This document shows, piece by piece, positions 18,443 through 26,841 of a stretch of DNA of 37,202 bases. The stretch comes from Bacillota bacterium (GTDB lineage Bacteria; Chloroflexota; Dormibacteria; Dormibacterales; Dormibacteraceae), in the NCBI GenBank assembly GCA_021323605.1, contig JAJPKS010000317.1:1-37202 (forward strand). The letters run 5' to 3'. The first letter of the stretch is position 1; every line of letters begins with the position of its first letter. The notes beneath the pieces were generated by a model. The model was not told where the DNA came from. It saw only the letters and a list, made by a program, of their open reading frames with translations, and did not search any database. Position numbers and translations under genes: made by a program.

Positions 18443-19159
18443 ATGGCGGGGGTGACCACCGAACTGGCTCGCGTCCTCATCGTCGATGACAAGGCCGACA
18501 TCCGCAACCTGCTGGCCACGAGGCTGCGGCTCGAGCCCGCCTTCGATGTGGTCGGCGAGGCGGCCAACGGGGCGGAGGCCATTGCCCGGGTCGGCGAGCT
18601 CAAGCCCCACCTCATGGTCCTCGACCTCCAGATGCCGGTCATGTCGGGCGAGGAGGTCATCCCCATCGTCCGCTCCCTGGCCCCGCGGCTGCAGGTCGTG
18701 GTCTTCTCCGCCTATGCCGGCACCGGGGGGCGTCTGGGCGGCACCGAGCGGCCGGACGCCGAGGTCCGCAAGGGGTCGGGCCTCCAGCCGCTGGTGGCGG
18801 AGCTACGCCGGCTGCTGGTGGAGCCGCCGCGCGACCTGATCGAGCTCGACATCGGCCCCCTCGACCTCGAGGCGGGAATGCGCGCCGGTCATGCCTGGAC
18901 CAGGTGCAATCCCCAGGTGCGGCAGGTGGCGGCCGACCAGGGCTGGACGGGCGAGTTCCTGGCCCTGGTCGGGGTCTTCCTGACCCTGGGGCAGGCGCTG
19001 CGGGACGCCGCCACGACCGGCCGCAGCCCCTGCCACCTCCGGTTGGGGACGCGCCTGAACGTGGGCCGGGCGGCCCGGCGTGCGCTCACCGCTCTGGGCG
19101 GCGAGATGGGTCAGTCACTGGAGCCCCTGCGCAGCCTCCTGCTGCGGGCGCTGCCCTGA
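18443..19159 (+). CDS. Response regulator receiver protein with uncharacterised C-terminal domain
   Basis: MAGVTTELARVLIVDDKADIRNLL...LMVLDLQMPVMSGEEV...VVFSAYAG...EVRKGSG; about 120 further residues with no recognised output motif. Confidence 0.88.
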   Translation: MAGVTTELARVLIVDDKADIRNLLATRLRLEPAFDVVGEAANGAEAIARVGELKPHLMVLDLQMPVMSGEEVIPIVRSLAPRLQVVVFSAYAGTGGRLGGTERPDAEVRKGSGLQPLVAELRRLLVEPPRDLIELDIGPLDLEAGMRAGHAWTRCNPQVRQVAADQGWTGEFLALVGVFLTLGQALRDAATTGRSPCHLRLGTRLNVGRAARRALTALGGEMGQSLEPLRSLLLRALP

Positions 19160-19412
19160 GCCGGGTTGCGTGCCGGCGACGTGACCGGCCCGCCCCCGGC
19201 GCGGCTCACGGTCTGAGGCGAGGGGCCGGATCGCGGAGGCGCAGGCTCAGCCGGCGAAGCGCCAGCCGGGGACGGCACGGACCTGCGATATCGAGGGGGA
19301 CGAGGAGGAGGCGGACCAGGTTCAGGGCGATCCTCGCCAGCATGCCTGCTCAACGGGCCGCCGAGCCCGGCGGTTACGAATCCCGGTCGGCCGTGAGGGT
19401 TAACGTGTACCC

Positions 19413-22400
19413 GTGAGCCGGGCGCTCGACCTCTTCTCGCCGCCCACCCGGGCCTGGTTCGCCTCCACCTTCGAGGCGCCCACCGAGGTCCAGGAGCGGG
19501 GCTGGCTCGCGGTCGCGTCCGGGCGGCACACGTTGATGAGCGCCCCCACCGGCAGCGGGAAGACGCTGGCCGCCTTCCTCTGGTGTCTGGACCGGCTCCT
19601 GGTCGAGCCGCCGGCCTCCCCCTCGCGACGCTGCCGGGTGCTCTACGTCTCCCCCCTGAAGGCGCTGGCCGTGGACGTCGAGCGCAACCTGCGGGCTCCG
19701 CTGGTGGGACTCCGCCTCCAGGCCGGACGCCTGGGCCTCCCCGTGCCCGAGCTCGCGGTCGCCATCCGCAGCGGCGACACCCCCGGCGGGGAGCGGCGGG
19801 CCATGGAGCGGCATCCGCCCGACGTGCTCATCACCACCCCGGAGTCGCTCTACCTCCTGCTGACCAGCGCCGCCCGGCGGATCCTGACCGGCGTGCGCTG
19901 GGTGATCGTGGACGAGATCCACGCCGTGGCCGCGAACAAGCGCGGCGCCCATCTCGCCGTCAGCCTGGAGCGGCTGTGCGCCCTGACGGCCGCCGACCCG
20001 CAGCGCATCGGGCTCTCGGCGACGCAGCGACCCCTGGAGGAGGTGGCCCGCTTCCTGGGCGGCGTCGACCGGCCGGTCGAGATCGTGGAGGCGGTGCGCA
20101 CGCCCCGGACCCTGGAGCTGCGAGTCGAGGTCCCGGTGGAGGACATGGCCGACCTGGAGCGGGGAGCCCCGGAGCCCCCCTCGGGACCGGCCGCGGCCTG
20201 GGCCGGGGAGCTGCCCGCCCCACGCCGCTCGATCTGGCCGGCGATCTATCCGCGCCTCCTCCAGCTGATCGAGGAGCACCGCTCCACCATCGTCTTCGTC
20301 AACTCGCGCCGGCTGGCGGAACGGCTGGCGGCCCGGCTCAACGAGCTGGCCGGCGAGGAGGTGGCGCTCGCCCACCACGGCTCGATCGCCCGGGAGCAGC
20401 GGCTGGCGATCGAGGACCGGCTCAAGTCGGGAGGGTTGCGCGCCCTGGTCGCCACCTCCTCGCTGGAACTGGGCATCGACATGGGCGCGGTCGACCTGGT
20501 GGTCCAGGTCGAGGCGCCGCCCAGCGTGGCCGCCGGCATCCAGCGCGTGGGGCGCGCCGGGCACTCGGTGTTCGACGCCTCCCGGGGCGTGATCCTGCCC
20601 AAGTTCCGAGGGGACCTGCTGGAGAGCGCGGCCGTGGTGGAGCGGATGCTGGCCGGCGAGATCGAGCGCACCGAGGTGCCGTCGAACCCGCTGGACGTCC
20701 TGGCCCAGCAGATCGTGGCCATGGTCGCTCTCGAGGCGTGGAGCGTCGAGGACCTGAGCCGGGTGCTCCGCCGCGCCTATCCCTATCGGGAGCTGGGCCG
20801 GCGCTCGCTGGAGGCGGTCCTGGACATGCTCGCCGGGCGCTACCCGTCCGAGGAGTTCAGCGAGCTCCGGCCCCGACTGGTGTGGGATCGTGCCCGGGGC
20901 ACCGTCCGGGGCCGGGCCGGTGCCCAGCGGCTGGCGGTGACCAACCCCGGCACCATCCCCGACCGCGGGCTCTACACGGTGAACATCTTCGAGGACGGCC
21001 GTCCCGGCCGGCGGGTGGGGGAGCTGGACGAGGAGATGGTCTTCGAGACCCGGCCCGGGGAGACGTTCGTGCTCGGCGCCTCCACCTGGAAGGTGGTGGA
21101 CATCACCCACTCCCAGGTGCTGGTGACGCCGGCCCCGGGGGAGCCGGGCAAGATCGCGTTCTGGCACGGGGACACCCTCTCCCGCCCGGTCGAGCTGGGG
21201 CGGGCGCTGGGTCGGCTGACCCGCGAGCTGAGGACCCTGTCCCGCCCCGAGGCGGAGCGTCGCCTCAGGGAGCGGGCCGGCTTCGACGAGCGCGCTGCGC
21301 GCAACCTCCTGGCCTACCTGGATGACCAGGCGGCGGCGACGGGGGCGGTGCCCGACGACCGCACGATCGTGGTCGAGCGATTTCGGGACGAGGTCGGGGA
21401 CTGGCGGGTGTGCATCCTGACGCCACTGGGGGGGAGGGTCCACGCCCCTTGGGCGCTGGCCCTTCAGGCCCGGCTGGCCGAGCGCCTGGGGCTGGAGGTC
21501 CAGACCATGTTCACCGACGACGGCCTGGCCCTGCGCCTGCTGGACAGTGACCGCCCCCTGGAGGTGGCCGAACTGTTGCCCGAGCCCGAGGAGGTGGAGG
21601 AGCTGGTCCGGGCCCAGCTGCCTGCCTCGGCCCTGTTCGCGGCCCGGTTCCGGGAGAACGCCGCCCGGTCCCTGCTGCTGCCCCGACGCCGGCCCGGGCA
21701 GCGAACGCCGCTCTGGCAGCAGCGTCAGCGGTCGGCCGGTCTGCTCCAGGTGGCGGCCGGCTACCCGGACTTCCCCATCCTGGCCGAGACCCTCCGTGAG
21801 TGCCTGACCGACGTGTTCGACCTGGACGCCCTGCGCCAGCTGCTGGCGGACGTGCGCGCCCGCCGCGTCCGGGTGGTGGCCGCGGACACCGAGCGCGCCT
21901 CCCCGTTCGCGGCCTCGCTGCTCTTCGATTACGTGGGGCAGTACATCTACGAGGGCGACGCCCCGCTGGCGGAGCGCCGCGCCCAGGCGTTGACCCTCGA
22001 CCGCGAGCTGCTGGCCGAGCTGCTGGGCACCGAGGAGCTGCGCGAGCTGCTCGATCCCGAGGTGGTGGCCGAGGTCGAGCTGGAGCTCCAGGGTCTCAGG
22101 CCGGAGACGTTTCCCCGCGACGCCGACGAGGCCCACGACCTCCTGGCACGGCTCGGGGACCTGGAGGAGGGGGAGCTGTCGGCTCGGGGGGTCGGCCCGG
22201 GGTGGCTCGCCGGCCTGGAGGCGGAGCGTCGCGCCTGCCGCCTGCGCCTGGCCGGCGCCGAGCGCTGGATCGCGGCCGAGGACGCGGGTCGCTACCGCGA
22301 CGGGCTGGGCGCCACGCCCCCGCCGGGGCTGCCGGCGGCCTTCCTGGAGCCGGTGGAGGGGGCGCTCGACGGCCTGCTCCGACGCTGGGCGCGCACCCAC

Positions 22401-23825
22401 GTCCCCTTCGTGGCCACGGAGGTGGCGGCGCGGTGGGGGCTTTCGGCGGCGGCGGTGGAGGCGGCGCTCGGCCGTCTGGTCGCGCGCGGCGACCTGGTGG
22501 CGGGCACCTTCCGGCGGGGCGGCGGGGAGGGGAGGGAGTACGGGCATCCGGAGGTGCTGCGCATCCTGCGCCGGCGCTCGCTGGCCGCGCTCCGGCGGGA
22601 GGCGGAGCCGGTGGCGCCCGAGACCCTGGCCCGGTTCCTCCCCGCCTGGCACGGGATCGAGGTCCCGCCCGCCTCCGAGGCGCCCCGGCCGGCCACCTCG
22701 GATCGGGTCCTGGAATGCGTGGCCGCCCTGCAGGGGCTGCCCCTCCCGGTCTCGGCGGTGGAGCGCGACGTGCTCCGGGCGCGGGTCCCCGGCTACCGCC
22801 CGGCCCTGCTCGACGAGCTGGTGGCCAGGGGCGAGGTGGTGTGGGTCGGCCGTGGGCCCCTGGGGCCCGGGGACGGGAGGATCTCCCTGCACCTGCGGGC
22901 GGAGGCGGGGCGGCTGGTGCCCGAGCCCCGGGAAGCGGCGGCGGGCGAGCTCCAGGCCAGGATCCGCGACCACCTGGCCCGTCGGGGGGCCTCGTTCTTC
23001 CCCGATCTGTGCGTGGCCGTCGGGGGCGGCGATCCCGACGCGGTCTTAGAGGCGCTCTGGGACATGGTCTGGGCCGGCGAGGTGACCAACGACACCTTCG
23101 CCCCGCTCCGGTTGGTGGGCGCGTCCGCGCGCCGGGCCGCCTCCTCCCGCCGCCCCCTCCTGCAGCGGGTCCCGCCCCGGGCGGCCGGACGCTGGTCGCT
23201 GGTCCGGGACCTGCTCGATCCCCGGACGACCTCCACCGAGCGCCTCTACGCCCAGGCCGGGGTGCTGCTGCAGCGGCACGGCGTCCTCACCCGGGAGGCG
23301 GTTGTGGCCGAGGGGTGGCCGGGCGGCTTCGCCGCCCTCTACCCGGTGCTCCGGGCCATGGAGGAGGCCGGCCGGGCCCGGCGGGGCTACTTCGTGGCCG
23401 GGCTGGGGGGATCTCAGTTCGCGCTGCCGGGGGCGGTGGATCGCCTGCGCTCCTGCCGGGAGCCCGACGGCCGGGTGCTGGCCCTGGCCGCCACCGACCC
23501 CGCCAATCCCTACGGGGCGACGCTCCCCTGGCCGGAGCACGAGGCCGGGGCCAGGCCGGCCCGGGCGGCCGGCGCCTACGTGGTGACCGAGTCGGGGGAG
23601 CTGCGCCTCTACCTGGAGCGGGGCGGTCGCTCGCTCTGGACCTGGGGTGAGGTGGGGGCCGAGCACCTGCGCGCCCTGGTCGCGCTCGCCTCGGCGAGCG
23701 GACGGCTCGAGGTCCAGCGCGTCGACGGCGTCGCCGTCCGCGCCTCTCCGCTGGCCTCGGCGCTGGCCGAGTCCGGGTTCGGCAGCTCGCCCCGGGGGAT
23801 GGTGGCGTGGCCGCGGACGGCCTGA
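19413..23825 (+). CDS. lhr: Lhr-type large ATP-dependent helicase
   Basis: GTG start; 'MSAPTGSGKTLAAFLWCLDRLL', 'VIVDEIHAVAANKRGAHLAVSLERL', 'IGLSATQRPLEEVARFLGG', 'QRVGRAGHSV'; 1470 aa with the long Lhr C-terminal region. Confidence 0.96.
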   Translation: MSRALDLFSPPTRAWFASTFEAPTEVQERGWLAVASGRHTLMSAPTGSGKTLAAFLWCLDRLLVEPPASPSRRCRVLYVSPLKALAVDVERNLRAPLVGLRLQAGRLGLPVPELAVAIRSGDTPGGERRAMERHPPDVLITTPESLYLLLTSAARRILTGVRWVIVDEIHAVAANKRGAHLAVSLERLCALTAADPQRIGLSATQRPLEEVARFLGGVDRPVEIVEAVRTPRTLELRVEVPVEDMADLERGAPEPPSGPAAAWAGELPAPRRSIWPAIYPRLLQLIEEHRSTIVFVNSRRLAERLAARLNELAGEEVALAHHGSIAREQRLAIEDRLKSGGLRALVATSSLELGIDMGAVDLVVQVEAPPSVAAGIQRVGRAGHSVFDASRGVILPKFRGDLLESAAVVERMLAGEIERTEVPSNPLDVLAQQIVAMVALEAWSVEDLSRVLRRAYPYRELGRRSLEAVLDMLAGRYPSEEFSELRPRLVWDRARGTVRGRAGAQRLAVTNPGTIPDRGLYTVNIFEDGRPGRRVGELDEEMVFETRPGETFVLGASTWKVVDITHSQVLVTPAPGEPGKIAFWHGDTLSRPVELGRALGRLTRELRTLSRPEAERRLRERAGFDERAARNLLAYLDDQAAATGAVPDDRTIVVERFRDEVGDWRVCILTPLGGRVHAPWALALQARLAERLGLEVQTMFTDDGLALRLLDSDRPLEVAELLPEPEEVEELVRAQLPASALFAARFRENAARSLLLPRRRPGQRTPLWQQRQRSAGLLQVAAGYPDFPILAETLRECLTDVFDLDALRQLLADVRARRVRVVAADTERASPFAASLLFDYVGQYIYEGDAPLAERRAQALTLDRELLAELLGTEELRELLDPEVVAEVELELQGLRPETFPRDADEAHDLLARLGDLEEGELSARGVGPGWLAGLEAERRACRLRLAGAERWIAAEDAGRYRDGLGATPPPGLPAAFLEPVEGALDGLLRRWARTHVPFVATEVAARWGLSAAAVEAALGRLVARGDLVAGTFRRGGGEGREYGHPEVLRILRRRSLAALRREAEPVAPETLARFLPAWHGIEVPPASEAPRPATSDRVLECVAALQGLPLPVSAVERDVLRARVPGYRPALLDELVARGEVVWVGRGPLGPGDGRISLHLRAEAGRLVPEPREAAAGELQARIRDHLARRGASFFPDLCVAVGGGDPDAVLEALWDMVWAGEVTNDTFAPLRLVGASARRAASSRRPLLQRVPPRAAGRWSLVRDLLDPRTTSTERLYAQAGVLLQRHGVLTREAVVAEGWPGGFAALYPVLRAMEEAGRARRGYFVAGLGGSQFALPGAVDRLRSCREPDGRVLALAATDPANPYGATLPWPEHEAGARPARAAGAYVVTESGELRLYLERGGRSLWTWGEVGAEHLRALVALASASGRLEVQRVDGVAVRASPLASALAESGFGSSPRGMVAWPRTA

Positions 23826-23868
23826 GCCGGCCGGCGGTCGCGGCGGACGTCCACCGGCGGTCGCGCTG

Positions 23869-24621
23869 ATGCCCGAGGGCGACACCGTCTGGCGCACCGC
23901 CGCCGCCCTGCGGGAGCGGGTCGGCGGCCGGACGGTGCTGGCCGCCCGTCCGCCCGATCTGGCCCGCCTTCGGGGCCGGGCCCTGGAGGATGCCGAGGCG
24001 GCCGGGAAGCACCTTCTCCTGCGCTTCACGGGCGGGCTCGTCCTCCACTCCCACCTGCGGATGCGGGGCGCCTGGCACCTCTACCGCCCCGGCGAGGGCT
24101 GGCGGCGGCCGGACTGGCAGGTCCGGGCGGTGCTCGACTTCGGTCCCTGGGTGGCGGTCTGCTTCGCCGCACCGGTGATGGAGCTGGTGCGTGACGTCCG
24201 GGCTCGCGTCGGCCACCTCGGCCCCGACGTCTGCGCCCCCGACTTCCAGCTCGACCTGGTGCTGGCCCGGGCCCGGGCGCTGGGGCCGAGGCCGGTGGGG
24301 GAGCTGGTGGTCGATCAGCGGATCTGCGCCGGCATCGGCAACGTGTACCGGTGCGAGGCCCTCTGGGAGCTGCGCCTCGACCCCTGGCGCTCCAGCGACG
24401 AGCTGAGTGACGAGCAGCTGGGCGAGGTCTTCGCCCTCGTCCGAAGCTGGATGCTGGCCAACCTCCGGGGCGGGGCCGCGCCCCGCCGCTTCTCCGGCCG
24501 GCCGGCGGCGGTCCACGGCCGGGGCGGACGGCCCTGCCCGCGCTGTGGCGCCCGGGTGCGGGTCCGGCCCCTGGGCGAGCACGCCCGCCTCGTCTACCAC
24601 TGTCCGACCTGCCAGCGGTGA
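23869..24621 (+). CDS. nei: Fpg/Nei-family DNA glycosylase (endonuclease VIII-like)
   Basis: MPEGDTVWRTAAALRERVGG; 'HSHLRMRGAWHLY'; 'QRICAGIGNVYRCEALW'; zinc finger 'CPRCGARVRVRPLGEHARLVYHCPTC'. Confidence 0.95.
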   Translation: MPEGDTVWRTAAALRERVGGRTVLAARPPDLARLRGRALEDAEAAGKHLLLRFTGGLVLHSHLRMRGAWHLYRPGEGWRRPDWQVRAVLDFGPWVAVCFAAPVMELVRDVRARVGHLGPDVCAPDFQLDLVLARARALGPRPVGELVVDQRICAGIGNVYRCEALWELRLDPWRSSDELSDEQLGEVFALVRSWMLANLRGGAAPRRFSGRPAAVHGRGGRPCPRCGARVRVRPLGEHARLVYHCPTCQR

Positions 24622-24665
24622 GCGGGCAGGGACCGCCGGCGGGACGGCCCGGCCGCGCCGCCGTC

Positions 24666-25643
24666 CTACCTGGCGGCCGTGCGCCGGGCGGCCTCCACCA
24701 CGCGTTCCAGCGTGGGCAGATACCAGGCCTCCAGCGGACCGGTGGGATAGGGGGAGTCCCAGGCCGCCACCCTGGCCACGGGCGCGTCCAGGGAGTAAAA
24801 GCACTCCTCCTGGAGCGTGGCCGCGATCTCGGCTCCGAACCCGGCCGAGAGGGGGGCCTCGTGCACCACCACCGCCCGGCCGGTGCGTGCCACCTCCGCC
24901 ACCAGGCCGGCGACGTCCAGGGGCACCAGCGTCCGCAGATCGAGCACCGCGGCCGAGATGCCGTCCTCCTCCAGGCGCTCGGCGGCCCGGAGGCACAGCT
25001 CGACGGCGGCGCTCCAGGCGATCAGGGTCAGGTCGGAGCCGGGGCGGGCGATCCTCAGCCGTCCGAAGGGCACGGTGGCGTCGCCCTCCGGCACCTCCTC
25101 GCGGCCGCGCCGGTAGAGCCGCTGGGGCTCGATGAACAGCACCGGGTCCGGGTCCCGGATGGCGGACAGGAGCAGCCCCCGGGCGTCGGCCGGGGTGGCC
25201 GGACAGACCACCTTGATGCCCGGGGTCTGGACGAACTGGGCCTCGATGGCGTCGGGGTGGAACTCGGGCGTCCTCACCCCTCCCCCGAAGGGAGCCCGGA
25301 TCGTCACCTGGCAGTGGTAGCGGCCGCGGCTGCGGAAGCGGTAGCGGGCCAGCTGGGGGCCGATCTGGTGGAAGGCCTGGTGGGTGAAGCCCAGGAACTG
25401 GATCTCGGGGACCGGCACCAGGCCGCTCAGGGCCAGGCCCAGCGAGCTGCCGATGATGGCGCCCTCGGCCAGCGGCATGTCGACCACCCGCTCCGGGCCG
25501 AACCGCTCCAGGAGGCCGTGGGTGGCCCGGAACACGCCGCCCAGCCGGCCCACGTCGAGCCCCAGCACCATCACCCGTTCGTCCCGTTCCATCTCGTGGA
25601 CGAGGGCGTCCCGGATGGCCTCGATCATGGTCAGCGGCGCCAT
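24666..25643 (-). CDS. 2-oxoacid dehydrogenase E1 component, beta subunit (branched-chain type likely)
   Basis: MAPLTMIEAIRDALVHEMERDERVMVLGLDVGRLGGVFRATHGLLERFGPERVVDMPLAEGAIIGSSLGLALSG...; 'APFGGGVRTPEFHPDAIEAQFVQTPGIKVVCPATPADARGLL'. Confidence 0.94.
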   Translation of the reverse strand: MAPLTMIEAIRDALVHEMERDERVMVLGLDVGRLGGVFRATHGLLERFGPERVVDMPLAEGAIIGSSLGLALSGLVPVPEIQFLGFTHQAFHQIGPQLARYRFRSRGRYHCQVTIRAPFGGGVRTPEFHPDAIEAQFVQTPGIKVVCPATPADARGLLLSAIRDPDPVLFIEPQRLYRRGREEVPEGDATVPFGRLRIARPGSDLTLIAWSAAVELCLRAAERLEEDGISAAVLDLRTLVPLDVAGLVAEVARTGRAVVVHEAPLSAGFGAEIAATLQEECFYSLDAPVARVAAWDSPYPTGPLEAWYLPTLERVVEAARRTAAR

Positions 25644-25657
25644 CGCCTGCCTCCTCC

Positions 25658-26704
25658 TCAGTCCCCGGCCCGGCCCAGCAGCTCCTCCCGTTGCCGGCGC
25701 AGCCGCTCGGGAGGGTCGGCGTAGACGTCGTCGAACAGGTCCTCCGGGCGGGCCGCGGGCATGGCCAGCGCCGTCTCCAGGGCGCCCTCGATCTGCTCGG
25801 CGATCTCCGCCTCCACCGCGGCCCGGACGCCGTCGTCCCACACGCCCTGGGCGGCCAGGTAGGCCTCCAGTCGGCGGATGGGGTCCTCGCGCTCGGCCTG
25901 CTCCAGCCAGCCCTCGGGCAGGTACAGGCGCGGGTTGTCGGTGGTGTTGTGGAAGCTCTGACGGTGGGTGAGGCACTCGATCAGGGTCGGGCCCTCACCG
26001 GCCCGGGCCCGCTCCACCGCCTCCGTCGCCACCTCGTACACGGCCAGCAGGTCGTTCCCGTCCACCTGAACGCCCGGGAAGCCGTAGCCTTCGGCCCGCC
26101 GGTACAGCTCGCCCGCACTCTGGACCGAGCGCGGGGTGGAGATCGCCCACTGGTTGTTGATGAGCACGAAGACCACCGGCGCCCGCTTGACCCCGGCCAG
26201 GTTGCAGGCCTCGTGGAAGTCGCCCTCGCTGGAGGCGCCTTCGCCGCAGTAGGCCATCACCACCCCCGGCTTCCGCTGCAGGGCGAGCCCCCAGGCGAGG
26301 CCCACGGCGTGCTGGAGCTGGGTGGCGAGCGCCACCTGGTTGGGCAGGAGGCGGACCTCGTCCGGGATGCGCGCCGCCTTGCCCCTGCCCAGGTAGCCGG
26401 CGAAGACCCGTTCCAGGGGCATCCCGTGCCGGACCAGGGCGGGCAGCTCCCGGTAGGAGGGGGCGATCCAGTCCACGGTGGGGTCCAGCGCCATCGAGCT
26501 GCCGACCACGCTCGCCTCCTGGCCGCGGACGGGGCTGTAGGTGCCGAACCTGCCCTGGCGGTGCATCGCCGTGGCCCGGGCGTCGAAGGCGCGGCTCAGC
26601 AGCATCCACCGCAGCCCCTCCACCGCCCCCTCCGGACCGAGCCGGGGTCGAGCGCCGTCGAGCAGGTTGCCGTCAGGATCGAGGATGCGATACCCCGTCA
26701 TCAC
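25658..26704 (-). CDS. 2-oxoacid dehydrogenase E1 component, alpha subunit (branched-chain type likely)
   Basis: 'MLLSRAFDARATAMHRQGRFGTYSPVRGQEASVVG', TPP motif 'VMAYCGEGASSEGDFHEACNLAGVKRAPVVFVLINNQWAIST'. Confidence 0.94.
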   Translation of the reverse strand: MMTGYRILDPDGNLLDGARPRLGPEGAVEGLRWMLLSRAFDARATAMHRQGRFGTYSPVRGQEASVVGSSMALDPTVDWIAPSYRELPALVRHGMPLERVFAGYLGRGKAARIPDEVRLLPNQVALATQLQHAVGLAWGLALQRKPGVVMAYCGEGASSEGDFHEACNLAGVKRAPVVFVLINNQWAISTPRSVQSAGELYRRAEGYGFPGVQVDGNDLLAVYEVATEAVERARAGEGPTLIECLTHRQSFHNTTDNPRLYLPEGWLEQAEREDPIRRLEAYLAAQGVWDDGVRAAVEAEIAEQIEGALETALAMPAARPEDLFDDVYADPPERLRRQREELLGRAGD

Positions 26705-26841
26705 CGCTCATTCTGCGGGCGCGATCGGCAGTTCGCAGCTTGCCTTTGCCGGTGCCGGACTCTATCCTTGACGTCCGGCGCCCGGGGAGCCGGCGTCGCG
26801 CTCAACGTCTGGACTACGTCGTGGCAACTGCGGGGAGGTGC

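Noticed and set aside
19374-22973. 1199-aa minus-strand ORF antisense to lhr
   Set aside because: Low-complexity Gly/Gln/His/Arg-rich product with no domain; the plus strand encodes a clear Lhr. Long spurious antisense ORFs are expected at this GC content.
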